A stretch of DNA of 64,000 nucleotides from NCBI RefSeq assembly GCF_003075375.1, contig NZ_QDFT01000003.1, positions 29-64,028 on the forward strand, written 5' to 3'. Origin of the DNA: Microbacterium testaceum. Its GTDB lineage: Bacteria > Actinomycetota > Actinomycetes > Actinomycetales > Microbacteriaceae. The notes under the pieces are model-generated. The model worked only from the letters and a program-made list of their open reading frames with translations, was not told where the DNA came from and made no database searches. Numbering within the stretch: position 1 is the stretch's first letter; every line of letters begins with the position of its first letter. Below are positions 46,063 to 56,219 of the stretch, piece after piece. The position numbers and the translations under genes were made by a program.

Positions 46063-48360
46063 TCAGCCCTCGGCGGGAGCCTCGGGACCCTCGCTCGCGG
46101 CGGCCGAGCCCTGCGTGTCGGCCGGCTCGGGCGTGGTGGCGTCCTCGTCGAGCACGGGCTCGAGCGACAGCTTGCCGCGGTCGTCGATCTTCGTGATGCG
46201 CACGAGGATCTTGCGACCGACCGAGAGCACGTCCTCGACGTTCTCGACGCGCTTGCCGCCGGCGAGCTTGCGGACCTCGCTGACGTGCAGCAGGCCGTCC
46301 TTGCCGGGCAGGAGCGAGACGAAGGCGCCGAAGGTCGCGATCTTGACGACGGTTCCGAGGAACTGCTCGCCCACCTCGGGGTTGGTCGGGTTGGCGATCG
46401 CGTTGACCTGGGCACGGGCGGCCTCGGCCGAGGGGCCGTCGGTCGCACCGATGTAGACGGTGCCGTCCTCTTCGATCGAGATCTGCGCGCCGGTCTCGTC
46501 CTGGATCGCGTTGATCGTCTTGCCCTTGGGGCCGATGAGCTCGCCGATCTTGTCGACCGGGATCTGGACGCTGATGACGCGGGGCGCGGTCGGCGCCATC
46601 TCGTCGGGAGCGTCGATCGCGGCGTTCAGGACGTTGAGGATCGTGAGGCGAGCCTCTTTCGCCTGGGTGAGCGCCGCCGCCAGCACCGACGACGGGATGC
46701 CGTCGAGCTTGGTGTCGAGCTGGATCGCCGTGATGAACTCCGACGTACCCGCGACCTTGAAGTCCATGTCGCCGAGGGCGTCCTCGGCGCCGAGGATGTC
46801 GGTCAGCGCGGCGTAGCGCGTCTGGCCGTCGACCTCGTCGGTGACCAGGCCCATCGCGATACCGGCGACGGGAGCGCGCAGAGGCACACCGGCGTTCAGC
46901 AGCGACAGGGTCGACGCGCAGACCGAACCCATCGACGTCGAACCGTTGGAGCCGAGCGCCTCGGACACCTGACGGATCGCGTACGGGAACTCCTCGCGGC
47001 TGGGCAGCACCGGCACGAGCGCGCGCTCGGCGAGGAAGCCGTGCCCGATCTCGCGACGCTTGGGGCTGCCGACACGGCCGGTCTCACCGGTCGAGTAGGG
47101 CGGGAAGTTGTAGTGGTGCAGGTAGCGCTTGCTCGTGATGGGCGACAGCGAATCGATCTGCTGCTCCATCTTGAGCATGTTCAGGGTGGTGACGCCCAGG
47201 ATCTGGGTCTCACCGCGCTGGAAGATCGCCGAACCGTGGACGCGCGGGATGACCTGCACCTCGGCGTCGAGCGGACGGATGTCGGCCAGACCACGGCCGT
47301 CCATGCGGACGCCCTCGGCCAGGATGCGGCCGCGCACGATCGTCTTCGTGACCGACTTGTAGGCGGCGTTGAACTCGAGCGTGGCCACGGCGGGCAGTTC
47401 GCCCGACTCGACGGCGGCGAGCAGCTGCTCCTTGACCGAGGTCTTGACCTCGTCGTCGGCGTTCTGACGGTCCTGCTTGTCGGCGATCTGGTACACGGGC
47501 ACCAGACGGTCGTAGGCGCGACCGGCCACGAAGTCGTAGGTCTCCTGGCTGTAGGCCGGGAAGACCGGGAACTGCTGGATCTCCTTCGACGCGGTCCGAG
47601 CGACCTCGTTCTGCGCGTCGACGAGCTGGCGCAGGAACGGCTTGGCCGCCTCGAGGCCCTCGGCCACGACCTGCTCGTTGGGCTTGGTGGCGCCGCCCTT
47701 GATCATGTTCCAGGAGCCCTCGCTGGCCTCGGCCTCCACCATCATGATGGCGACGTCGCCGTCGTCGAGCACGCGGCCCGCGACGATCAGGTCGAAGACG
47801 GCGTCCTCGAGCTGCGTGACGGTCGGGAACGCGACCCACTGGTCGGCGTGCTCGCCCTGGCCGGGGATGAGCGCCAGGCGCACACCCGCGATGGGGCCCG
47901 AGAAGGGCAGACCCGAGATCTGGGTCGACATCGACGCGGCGTTGATCGCGAGGGCGTCGTAGAACTCGCCGGGGGCGATCGACAGGACGGTGACGACGAT
48001 CTGGACCTCGTTGCGCAGGCCGTCGACGAACGACGGGCGCAGCGGACGGTCGATGAGGCGGCAGACAAGGATGGCCTCGGTCGAGGGGCGACCCTCGCGG
48101 CGGAAGAACGAGCCGGGGATCTTGCCGGCGGCGTACGAACGCTCTTCGACGTCGACGGTCAGCGGGAAGAAGTCGAAGCCTTCACGCGGGTGCTTGCCGG
48201 CGCTGGTGGCCGACAGGAGCATCGTCTCTTCGTCGAGGTAGGCGGCGACTGCGCCCTGGGCCTGCTGAGCCAGGCGACCGGTCTCGAAGCGGATGGTGCG
48301 GGTACCGAACCGGCCGTTGTCGAGAACGGCTTCGGCGGCGGTGATTTCTGGACCTTCCAA
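46063..48360 (-). CDS. pnp: Polyribonucleotide nucleotidyltransferase (PNPase)
   Basis: 765-aa phosphorolytic 3'-5' exoribonuclease; in actinobacteria it also makes poly(A)-like tails. Two RNase-PH domains (about 15-230 and 350-575) with metal-binding Asp in [10 protein letters not shown], then KH (about 600-660, [18 protein letters not shown]) and S1 (about 665-740). The tail is Ala/Glu-rich. Start is TTG ([12 protein letters not shown]), 9 nt after GGAGGG. A ~240-nt leader with a strong hairpin precedes it. rpsO, usually adjacent, is 14.6 kb away. Confidence 0.97.
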   Translation of the reverse strand: MEGPEITAAEAVLDNGRFGTRTIRFETGRLAQQAQGAVAAYLDEETMLLSATSAGKHPREGFDFFPLTVDVEERSYAAGKIPGSFFRREGRPSTEAILVCRLIDRPLRPSFVDGLRNEVQIVVTVLSIAPGEFYDALAINAASMSTQISGLPFSGPIAGVRLALIPGQGEHADQWVAFPTVTQLEDAVFDLIVAGRVLDDGDVAIMMVEAEASEGSWNMIKGGATKPNEQVVAEGLEAAKPFLRQLVDAQNEVARTASKEIQQFPVFPAYSQETYDFVAGRAYDRLVPVYQIADKQDRQNADDEVKTSVKEQLLAAVESGELPAVATLEFNAAYKSVTKTIVRGRILAEGVRMDGRGLADIRPLDAEVQVIPRVHGSAIFQRGETQILGVTTLNMLKMEQQIDSLSPITSKRYLHHYNFPPYSTGETGRVGSPKRREIGHGFLAERALVPVLPSREEFPYAIRQVSEALGSNGSTSMGSVCASTLSLLNAGVPLRAPVAGIAMGLVTDEVDGQTRYAALTDILGAEDALGDMDFKVAGTSEFITAIQLDTKLDGIPSSVLAAALTQAKEARLTILNVLNAAIDAPDEMAPTAPRVISVQIPVDKIGELIGPKGKTINAIQDETGAQISIEEDGTVYIGATDGPSAEAARAQVNAIANPTNPEVGEQFLGTVVKIATFGAFVSLLPGKDGLLHVSEVRKLAGGKRVENVEDVLSVGRKILVRITKIDDRGKLSLEPVLDEDATTPEPADTQGSAAASEGPEAPAEG

Positions 48361-48664
48361 GAGGTCCCTCCTTCTTTGTTTAGGCTCGCCGCCCCGTGTG
48401 GGCGACGAGCTGACATGCGAAGGAGCAGGAACAGGCAGAAAGGGCGCGCCGACGAATCGACCCGGAAATCCCGGCGACTGGCCACCAGTAGACGACCACC
48501 CGGCGAGACGACGGGGAGTCCACCACAGGGGACCAGCGTCTGCCGGCCTGCTCCGTGAGCTCATATGGAATTGAGCGGATGCCAAGACGGCATTCCGCTC
48601 CACCATATCAGCGGCAGCCCCCGAGGGGTGGGCACGCCACGGGCGCGTGCTCTACCGTGACCTC
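48361..48664 (-). promoter_or_regulatory. pnp leader and divergent intergenic region
   Basis: 304 nt without a gene. At 48563-48608 ATATGG...CCATAT and GAGCGGATGCC...GGCATTCCGCTC form a two-part hairpin with one bulge. It lies about 205 nt upstream of pnp on the mRNA side. The intervening ~150 nt can also fold (GGCGACTGGCCACC region). It may be a site of PNPase or RNase III autoregulation as in E. coli, but I see no proven element. Promoters for pnp are not clear. Confidence 0.5.
48653..48658 (+). promoter_or_regulatory. Leaderless -10 box of the lysozyme-like gene
   Basis: TACCGT, then GACCTC, then ATG. Confidence 0.6.
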
Positions 48665-49996
48665 ATGGGTCCCATCCGTCGCAGTGGTCACACGCTCCTC
48701 GCGTGTGCGCTGCTGACGGCGGCGATCGTGCCGTCGCCCGCCGCCGCCGCCGCCGGGATGGCGACCGTGTCGGTGCGCCCCTCCGCCGCGGTCGACGAGT
48801 CCGCGGTCGCGCGTGTGAAAGAAGAGCTGGATGCCGCCGAGGCCACTGCCGCGCAGGCCTCCCGTCGCGCCCTGGACGCGGCGACGGTCGCCGACGAGGC
48901 CCGTCGGCAGGCTGAGTCCACGGCCGCGCGCGCCCAGCAGCTCTCCGCGCGCAGCGCCGCCGCCGACGCCGAGATGACCGCGGCGAGCAGTCGCGCCGGG
49001 GCGAGTGCGGCCCGCCTCTACCGAACCGCGGGGCGGGGTCCGCTCGTCGCGCAACTGCTCGCGGACGCCGATCCCGACTCGTTGCTCGAGCGCCTCGGCA
49101 TCCTGGACCGGGTCGCGCAGCTCAGCGCCCGCGAGGCCGGAGCGGCCCGCAGCACGGCCGACGTCGCGACGTCGCTGCGCGAAGAGGCGACCGCGGCGCG
49201 GGCCGAAGCCCAACGGCAGGCCGACGAGGCACTCGCCGCCGCGACCGACGCCCGGGGACAGGCCGACGCCGAGTCCGCGAGCGTGGCGGCCGCCCAGGCA
49301 CGTCTCGATGACCTCTACGCCCAGCTCGCCGCCCTCCGGGCGACCACCGCGGCGCAGGAGCGCGCCGCCCGCGAGCGTGAGAAGGCGGCACAGGACGCGG
49401 CGGCTCCCTTCGGGGCGACGGGCGGCGGAGCGCAGGCGAGCGGGGCGACGGGCACCGGGGGTGGGGCGACGAGCGGATCGGGCGGATCGGGCGTCGGCTC
49501 CGGATCGACCGGCGGCTCCGGATCGACGGGCGGAGCAGCGACCGGCTCCGGCGGCGGGTCCGGCTCCGGCGGCGGGTCCGGCTCCGGCGGCGGGTCCGGC
49601 TCCGCCGGCGGGTCCGGCTCCGGCGGCGGGTCGGGCTCGAGCGGATCCGGCTCCCCCGCCCCCGCGCCGGCACCGGCCACGCCCATCATGACCCCCGACG
49701 AGGCTCGCGCGAACGCCCGCGGACAGCTCCGCGGCTACGGCTGGGGCGACGATCAGTTCTCGTGCCTGAACGCCCTGTGGAACCGCGAATCGGGCTGGCG
49801 CGTGCAGGCCCAGAACCCTTGGAGCGGGGCCTACGGCATCCCTCAGGCCCTCCCCGGCGAGAAGATGGCCTCGGCGGGTCTGGACTGGCGCACGAACGGC
49901 GCCACGCAGATCTCGTGGGGCCTGTCCTACATCAGCGCGCGATTCGACGATCCGTGCGGCGCGTGGGCGCACTCCGAGAGCACCGGCTGGTACTGA
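48665..49996 (+). CDS. Secreted coiled-coil protein with lysozyme-like domain
   Basis: 443 aa. Signal peptide at about 1-34 (ends PSPAAAAAG), then a long Ala/Glu/Arg coiled coil (about 45-245), a Gly/Ser linker (about 255-330) with DNA-level 18-bp repeats, and a C-terminal lysozyme-like domain (about 345-443: CLNALWNRESGW, AYGIPQALPG, ISWGLSYISARF). The Glu in NRESGW is the likely catalytic residue of a peptidoglycan lytic enzyme of the aggregation-promoting-factor type. Leaderless-type promoter. It is divergent from pnp and probably acts at the wall. Confidence 0.88.
   Translation: MGPIRRSGHTLLACALLTAAIVPSPAAAAAGMATVSVRPSAAVDESAVARVKEELDAAEATAAQASRRALDAATVADEARRQAESTAARAQQLSARSAAADAEMTAASSRAGASAARLYRTAGRGPLVAQLLADADPDSLLERLGILDRVAQLSAREAGAARSTADVATSLREEATAARAEAQRQADEALAAATDARGQADAESASVAAAQARLDDLYAQLAALRATTAAQERAAREREKAAQDAAAPFGATGGGAQASGATGTGGGATSGSGGSGVGSGSTGGSGSTGGAATGSGGGSGSGGGSGSGGGSGSAGGSGSGGGSGSSGSGSPAPAPAPATPIMTPDEARANARGQLRGYGWGDDQFSCLNALWNRESGWRVQAQNPWSGAYGIPQALPGEKMASAGLDWRTNGATQISWGLSYISARFDDPCGAWAHSESTGWY
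49542..49640 (+). repeat. 18-bp tandem repeats coding a Gly/Ser linker
   Basis: GGCTCCGGCGGCGGGTCC recurs about five times, giving Gly-Ser-Gly-Gly-Gly-Ser. It is in frame inside the lysozyme-like gene. Such runs change length easily by slippage, so the linker may vary between strains. Confidence 0.8.
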
Positions 49997-50015
49997 GCCC
50001 CGGGCGTCCGTGCGA

Positions 50016-51983
50016 TCAGACCGCGTCGGCGCGCTGCCGGTCGCCGCGGGTGGGCAGCTCGACGTAGCCCGTGTGCTTGGCCAGGATGCCGTCGCCCGCC
50101 GTGCGCCCGCGGACGCGGCGCCACACCCACGGCAGCGCATCGCGCGTGAGCCACGTGCCGCGGGGCGCTTCGTCCTCATCGGCGTGCAGAGCCTCGTCGA
50201 GCCCCAGCAGGGCTCGCGCGTCGGGCACGCCGAGCATCTCGGCCGCGCGATACGCGACCAGACGGTGCCCGCCCGAACGCAGGTGCACGAGGTCGTCGGC
50301 CCAGTGCGGCAGTTCGCCGATCTCTGACTCGGCCTCGAGGTCGAGCAGGATGGCCCCGTGCAGAGCCGCGATGCGCCGCAGCTCGACGTTGTACGCGGCG
50401 AAGCGTCGCGCGAAGATGCGCGCCGCCGGCCGCCGGGGCAGGAACGTGGTCACCAGCACGACGTCGGCGCCCGTCCGCCGGACGGCGCGTACCGCGGACT
50501 CGACCTCGGCGATGAGCGCCGGGATCACGGGGGCGGGTCCGACCAGGTCGTTCGCGCCGATCAGGATCGACACCAGGTCGGGTTCGAGCGCGAGGGCCGC
50601 CGGGATCTGCTCGTCGATCAGGTGGCGCACGCGGCGGCTGCGCACCGCGAGGTTGGCGTAGCGGAACGGTCCCGATGCGCTGGTGTGCGCGAGCAGTTCG
50701 GCCAGACGGTCGGCCCACCCGCGGTACTGCCCGCTCGGCATGCGCGAGGCATCGCACAGCCCCTCGGTGAGGCTGTCGCCGAGGGCCACGTAGCGACTCC
50801 ACCGCCCGCGGGGGCGGGATGCCGCCGGCGCGGCCGGGCGCGGTCCCCCGCGCCGCAGCAGGCCGTCGTCGATGCGGCGCAGGGCCACGGCATCCGTGTA
50901 ATGCCCGACGAGATCGCGGGTGAGCGCCTCCCACGTGCGCCCGTGCACCGCGGCGCGGGCGGCGGCGGCGAAGGCGGAGCGCTTGGCGTCGTCGCCCACC
51001 AGATCGGCCACCCGCGCGCGCAGGTCGTCCAGATCGCCCGGCCGGTAGAGCCATCCGTCGACGCTCGAGCGCACCAGGTCGAGGGGTCCGCCGACGCCGG
51101 TCGCGACCACCGGGACGCCGCTCGAGAGCGCCTCCTGGATCGTCTGCCCGAACGTCTCGCTCTCGCCCGGGTGCACGAAGACGTCGAAGCCCGCCATGAC
51201 CCGCGCGAGCTCCGCACCCGACAGGTGGCCGGTGAACACGGCATCCGGGAGCGCTCTCTCGAGCGTCGGACGCGAGGGTCCGTCGCCGACGACGACCAGG
51301 CGGGTGCCCGGCAGGTCGGCGAGCGCGCGCAGATCGTCGACCTGCTTCTCGGGAGCGAGGCGGCCGACGTAGCCGACGATGCGCTGGCCCCCCGGCGCCA
51401 CCGCGGCCCGCCACGCGTCGTCGCGGTGCGCGGGGGCGAAGCGGACGGCATCCACTCCCCGTCCCCAGCGGCGGATGCGGTCCACGCCCAGTTGCTCGAG
51501 CTGCCGCGTCGAGGCCGACGACGGCGCGAGGGTGAGCGTGGCGCGTCGGTGCAGCCGTGCGACGTGGCCGGCGACGAGCGCGGTGGCGTGGGGCAGGCCG
51601 TACTTCTGCGCGTAGGCGACCACGTCGGTCTGGTACACCGCGACCGAGGGGATGCGCAGGGCGTCGGCGGCGGCCAGCCCCTGCCAGCCCAGGACGAACG
51701 GGGATGCCAGGTGCACGACGTCGGGGTCGAAGTCGCGCAGCAGGGCGCCCAGGCGCGCCGCCCGCGCGAACACCACGCGCACCTCGGGGTAGGACGGAAG
51801 CGGGACGGAGCGCAGCAGCTCGGTGCGGGCCCCGTGCAGATCGGCGGTGACGTCGCCGGACTTGGGTGCGATCACCAACGTCTCGTGGCCCGCCTCGGCC
51901 AGGTGGCGCAGGACGTGGAGGACGGAACCGGTGACCCCGTTCATGTGCGGGAGGAAGGATTCGGCCAGCAGCGCGACTCTCAC
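50016..51983 (-). CDS. Fused GT4 glycosyltransferase and SGNH/GDSL hydrolase
   Basis: One unbroken 655-aa frame. Residues 1 to about 380 are a GT-B glycosyltransferase of family 4, like the GDP-mannose-dependent mannosyltransferases: LLAESFLPHMNGVTGSVLHV, IVGYVGRLAPEKQVDD and FVHPGESETFGQTIQEAL. Residues about 400-620 are an SGNH esterase: block I GDSLTEG, block III IGANDLVG, block V DDLVHL and GGH. The GTG start (VRVALLAESFLP) lacks a good promoter. A role in making and deacylating a cell-envelope glycolipid is possible. The two enzymes are usually separate. Confidence 0.82.
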   Translation of the reverse strand: MRVALLAESFLPHMNGVTGSVLHVLRHLAEAGHETLVIAPKSGDVTADLHGARTELLRSVPLPSYPEVRVVFARAARLGALLRDFDPDVVHLASPFVLGWQGLAAADALRIPSVAVYQTDVVAYAQKYGLPHATALVAGHVARLHRRATLTLAPSSASTRQLEQLGVDRIRRWGRGVDAVRFAPAHRDDAWRAAVAPGGQRIVGYVGRLAPEKQVDDLRALADLPGTRLVVVGDGPSRPTLERALPDAVFTGHLSGAELARVMAGFDVFVHPGESETFGQTIQEALSSGVPVVATGVGGPLDLVRSSVDGWLYRPGDLDDLRARVADLVGDDAKRSAFAAAARAAVHGRTWEALTRDLVGHYTDAVALRRIDDGLLRRGGPRPAAPAASRPRGRWSRYVALGDSLTEGLCDASRMPSGQYRGWADRLAELLAHTSASGPFRYANLAVRSRRVRHLIDEQIPAALALEPDLVSILIGANDLVGPAPVIPALIAEVESAVRAVRRTGADVVLVTTFLPRRPAARIFARRFAAYNVELRRIAALHGAILLDLEAESEIGELPHWADDLVHLRSGGHRLVAYRAAEMLGVPDARALLGLDEALHADEDEAPRGTWLTRDALPWVWRRVRGRTAGDGILAKHTGYVELPTRGDRQRADAV

Positions 51984-52106
51984 GTCACCAGGGTGCGACC
52001 TCGCGGGGGATGCCGAGGGTCGACGTTCGCGATGTTCACCCGATGCTCCGCGGGGCGTCACCGGCCGGTCGGCGGGGCGTCTCGATCCGCGGCGGAGAGT
52101 GACGTC

Positions 52107-52718
52107 ATGGACGGTGTCGACGCGTGGCTGCAGGCGATCGCGGCGAGTCCCTGGGCGCTGGCGGGAATGGCCGCGCTGGTGTTCGCCGACGCGTTCCTCG
52201 TCGTCATCCCGGGTGAAGCGGCCGTCACCGCGTTCGGGGCGCTGGCGGTCGCGCACGGGACGCCGCCGCTCGGCGCCGTGATCGTCGTCGCGGGTCTCGC
52301 GGCCTTCGCGGGCGACCTGAGCTGCTACCTGGTGGGGCGCGCGGTCGGCGTGGAGCGGTGGCGCTGGATGCGCGGTCCCCGCGTGGCCGCGGCTCTGGAC
52401 TGGGCGCGGGCGCGACTGGAACGCAACGCCGCCGTCGTGCTGTTCACGGCACGCTTCGTGCCTTTCGCGCGCCTCGCGGTGAACCTCGCGGCGGGTGCCG
52501 CCCGGGTGGAGCCGGTGCGGTACCTCGGCGTCGCCGCCGTCGCGGCACTCTCCTGGGCGGCGTACCAGGCCGTGATCGGTGCGGTGGTCGCGGCCCTGGT
52601 GCCGGGCGGGCCGGTGGTGGCGGTGGTGGTGTCGATCGTCGTCGCGGTGGGGATCGGCGTGGGGATCGACCTGGCGCTCGCGCGGCGGGCACGGCGTCGG
52701 GCGGCGGCGCGGGGCTGA
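52107..52718 (+). CDS. DedA/VTT-domain membrane protein
   Basis: 203-aa membrane protein with about five hydrophobic segments. It belongs to the SNARE-associated/DedA family, which handles lipid flipping and envelope maintenance. Conserved marks: FADAFLVVIPGEAAV, GDLSCYLVG and TARFVPFARLAVNLAAG with the family's Arg-x-x-Pro-x-x-Arg. ATG after GGAG. It is divergent from the glycosyltransferase-esterase, so both may serve the envelope. C-terminal tail is Arg/Ala-rich. Confidence 0.85.
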   Translation: MDGVDAWLQAIAASPWALAGMAALVFADAFLVVIPGEAAVTAFGALAVAHGTPPLGAVIVVAGLAAFAGDLSCYLVGRAVGVERWRWMRGPRVAAALDWARARLERNAAVVLFTARFVPFARLAVNLAAGAARVEPVRYLGVAAVAALSWAAYQAVIGAVVAALVPGGPVVAVVVSIVVAVGIGVGIDLALARRARRRAAARG

Positions 52719-52990
52719 GGCGCGGGGCGCACGCCGCAGGCCGTGGCGCGCGCGGAACTCGGACAACGTCGCGAAACTCGGAGGATCTGCCGCGATTCCT
52801 CCGAGCTTCGCGCGATTCTCCGAGGTCCGGGATGCCGACCCCCGCCGCGTCAGCGCAGCCCGAGCGTCCGCCCCGCGGCATCCGCCAACGCCCCCCAACT
52901 CGGAGAACGTCACCGAACTCGGAGAATTCACCACGATTCCTCCGAGCTTCGCGCGGTTCTCCGAGATCCGGAATGCCGACCCCCGCCGCG

Positions 52991-53752
<762 letters not shown>

Positions 53753-53798
53753 CACCCCAGTCTGTCGCGATGTCGGAGGTCGACGGCACGATGGAGGC

Positions 53799-54581
53799 AT
53801 GAGCGACGGCTACGATCCGGACTTCCTCGGCATCCCCCTCCCCCTCCCCTCGCCCGAGCGACCCGCGACGCGGCTGGACTATCCGCGATTCTCGGTCCTG
53901 CTCGACGAGCAGCGCCGCTTCGCCGCGGTCACCGGCGTGGTGATCGACGGTGCGACGCTGCGAGACCTCCCCCGCACGGGCGAGTGGCGTCTCGACCCGC
54001 GGGTCGCGGCCGACGCTCAGGCCGGGCCCGAGGTCTACAGCCGTAACGACCTCGATCGCGGGCACCTGGTGCGTCGGCGCGACCCCGGCTGGGGAGAGTC
54101 GTCCGAGGCACGGGATGCCACCGAGGCGACGTTCTTCTACACCAACGCCGCACCGCAGGCGGCCGGGTTCAATCAGTCCGAAGAGCTGTGGCTCGGGCTC
54201 GAAGACCACGTGCTCGCCTACGCCGAGACGACCGACCAGCGGATCGCGGTGTTCACCGCCCCCGTCCTCGGCGCCGACGACCCGCCGTACCGGGGCATCC
54301 GCGTGCCGCTGCGCTTCTGGAAGGTCGCCGCCTGGCGCGCGGGAGACGTCCTCGGCGCCGCGGGATTCGTGCTCGACCAGAGCGACCTGGTCGACACACG
54401 GCAGGGACTCGTCGTTCCGCCGCTCGGCGCCTTCCGCACGTTCCAGGTGCCGATCGCCGAGCTCGCGGCCGAGGCCGGCATCGACGTCGGACCGCTCGCT
54501 TCCGCCGACACGCTCGTGCGACGGGGGCTGCGGCCGGTGGCCGCGCGCGAGCTGAGGAGCGCCGCGGACATCGTCTTGTGA
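53799..54581 (+). CDS. DNA/RNA non-specific endonuclease family protein
   Basis: 260 aa. The active-site motif of the beta-beta-alpha-metal nucleases is present: NDLDRGHLVRRRD, with catalytic His, near 86-98, followed by ATFFYTNAAPQAAGFNQ (Asn for the metal). Length is normal. Unlike most members there is no signal peptide or membrane span (MSDGYDPDFLGIPLPLP), so it would be cytoplasmic unless exported otherwise. No inhibitor gene is recognisable next to it. GGAGGC lies just before ATG. Confidence 0.88.
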   Translation: MSDGYDPDFLGIPLPLPSPERPATRLDYPRFSVLLDEQRRFAAVTGVVIDGATLRDLPRTGEWRLDPRVAADAQAGPEVYSRNDLDRGHLVRRRDPGWGESSEARDATEATFFYTNAAPQAAGFNQSEELWLGLEDHVLAYAETTDQRIAVFTAPVLGADDPPYRGIRVPLRFWKVAAWRAGDVLGAAGFVLDQSDLVDTRQGLVVPPLGAFRTFQVPIAELAAEAGIDVGPLASADTLVRRGLRPVAARELRSAADIVL

Positions 54582-54639
54582 GGCGCGGCGGCGCGACCGA
54601 CCTGATCGAAGGCCACTCGCGAGGACCCGCTCGCAGCCC

Positions 54640-55242
54640 TCAGGTGCGGCGCACCGCGTGCAGAACGGTGTCGACGGCGGCGGCGGGGTGGCCGTCGCGC
54701 AACTCGGCGTCGGCGCTCGAGCGGGTCACCCGCTCGCAGCGCAGGACGTCGAACCGCTCGTCGAGCGCCCCCCGCAGCAGCTCGGGGGTGTACAGGATCG
54801 CCGGGTCGCTCGGGCCGTGCCCTCCGGCGGCGATGTTGTCGACGTCGTGGCCGACCACCACGAGCGTCCCCCCGGGCGCGACCCAGGCGGCGATGCGCGA
54901 GACCGCCGCCGCGCTGTCGGGCAGATGCAGGTAGCACGACACGACCAGATCGACCGGCGCTGCGGGCTGCCACGCGTGCACGTCCCCCTCGACCCAGTCG
55001 ACCGCGTCACCCCCGGGCCGGGCGGCGGCGAGCGCCAGGCCGGCGCTCGAGAAGTCCAGGCCCGTGCACCGCCATCCACGCTCGGCGAGCCACAGGGCGG
55101 TCCGCCCGTCTCCGGTCGCGACGTCGATCGCTGTTCCCGCCGACAGCGCAGCGGTGATCTCGCGCACCACGGCGGGCGGCTGCGTCGCCCACACGCCTCC
55201 GGCGGAGGCACGGTAGCGCTCGTCCCACTGCGCGGCATCCAT
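54640..55242 (-). CDS. Class I SAM-dependent methyltransferase
   Basis: 200-aa methyltransferase of unknown substrate. SAM motif I is AIDVATGDGRTALWLAE (about 39-55), followed by GLDFSSAGLALA and DLVVSCYLHLP. It resembles tellurite-resistance/thiopurine-type small methyltransferases (TehB-like), but the match is loose. ATG after AAGGAG. It converges with the nuclease gene. No pathway context. Confidence 0.82.
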   Translation of the reverse strand: MDAAQWDERYRASAGGVWATQPPAVVREITAALSAGTAIDVATGDGRTALWLAERGWRCTGLDFSSAGLALAAARPGGDAVDWVEGDVHAWQPAAPVDLVVSCYLHLPDSAAAVSRIAAWVAPGGTLVVVGHDVDNIAAGGHGPSDPAILYTPELLRGALDERFDVLRCERVTRSSADAELRDGHPAAAVDTVLHAVRRT

Positions 55243-55307
55243 TCGGGCTCCTTCTGCTCGCCCCCACCCTAGAGCGCGGGGTCGGTGCGGGGCGCCGTCT
55301 TGCGGCG

Positions 55308-55515
55308 TGCATATCCTCCGCGATGTGAACGATCTCCGTCCGAGATCTGGAACCCCGGCGGATTTTGCGCACGTCGCGGAGGTTGTTCACGCGCCCACGA
55401 CCCCGCGACACCGCGGAGGTCGTGCACGTCCCCGCGACGCCGCGCACACCTCGGGGATGATGCGCATGCCCTCGACGCACGCGACACGCCCGGCGGTGCA
55501 TGACCTCCGTCGTCC
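55308..55515. repeat. Degenerate CGCGGAGGTnnTGCAC repeats
   Basis: At least six copies, in both orientations, of an ~18-bp motif around CGCGGAGGT (for example at 55308, 55325, 55370, 55411, 55450 and 55495). They fill the 331-nt gene-free gap between the methyltransferase and the FMN reductase. The CGGAG core resembles the CTCGGAGAA motifs in the 141-bp duplication. No protein is predicted. Confidence 0.5.
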
Positions 55516-55573
55516 CCGCAGCGCGCGCACGCGAAAGCCCCGCCGCCTCGAAGGCGACGGGGCTCGCGCAGCG

Positions 55574-56218
55574 TCACTCCCCCGACAGACCGCCCAGGAG
55601 GTGTCCGAACGACCGGCCCTCGCCGAGGTACGACGAGGGGTCGAACGGGTCGGTGTCGCGGACGGGCTCACGGGCCGCGATGGCGTCGGCGAGCTCGCGG
55701 GCGCCGCGGTCCACGCGGGACCCGAGCGGCGCCACCTCGTCGGCGTTCGCTCCCCAGTCGCTGGATGCCGCGAACACCCCGGTCGGCACGGGGTTGGCGT
55801 GCAGGTAGGTGAACAGCGGGCGGATCGCGTAGTCGATCGCGAGCGAGTGGCGGGCCGTGCCCGCGTTGGCGCCCAGCAGCACCGGGGTGCCGTTCAGCGC
55901 CTGCGGGTCGAGCACGTCGATGAACGACTTGAACAGGCCCGAGTAGCTCGTGGAAAAGATCGGTGTGACCGCGATGATGCCGTCGGCCGAGACGACCGTG
56001 TTGATCATCTGCTCCAGCGCGGGCGGCGCGAAGCCGGTCAACAGGTTGTCGGTCAGGTCGTGGGCGTAGTCGCGCAGCTCGAACACGTCCGAGGTCGCGT
56101 CGATCCCGCGTTCGCGCAACTCGGCGAGCACGGCGTGCGCCAGGCGGTCGCCGAGCATCCGCGTCGACGAGGGCGTCGACAGCCCCGCGGTGACGACCGC
56201 GATGCGACGGGCGGCCAT
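55574..56218 (-). CDS. FMN reductase (CE1759-like)
   Basis: 214-aa flavodoxin-like NAD(P)H:FMN reductase. FMN loop TAGLSTPSSTRMLGDR at the N-terminus, VTPIFSTSYSGLFKSFIDVLD in the middle, and PLFTYLHANPVPTGVF. It follows an LLM-type monooxygenase by one base, and the sequences match the CE1758/CE1759 pair of corynebacteria. It should supply reduced FMN to that enzyme. ATG MAARRIAVVTAG. Confidence 0.87.
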   Translation of the reverse strand: MAARRIAVVTAGLSTPSSTRMLGDRLAHAVLAELRERGIDATSDVFELRDYAHDLTDNLLTGFAPPALEQMINTVVSADGIIAVTPIFSTSYSGLFKSFIDVLDPQALNGTPVLLGANAGTARHSLAIDYAIRPLFTYLHANPVPTGVFAASSDWGANADEVAPLGSRVDRGARELADAIAAREPVRDTDPFDPSSYLGEGRSFGHLLGGLSGE

Positions 56219-56219
56219 C

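Noticed and set aside
49315..49689. Antisense Pro/Asp/Pro-Glu repeat peptide
   Set aside because: Reverse reading of the Gly/Ser linker DNA; no start signal.
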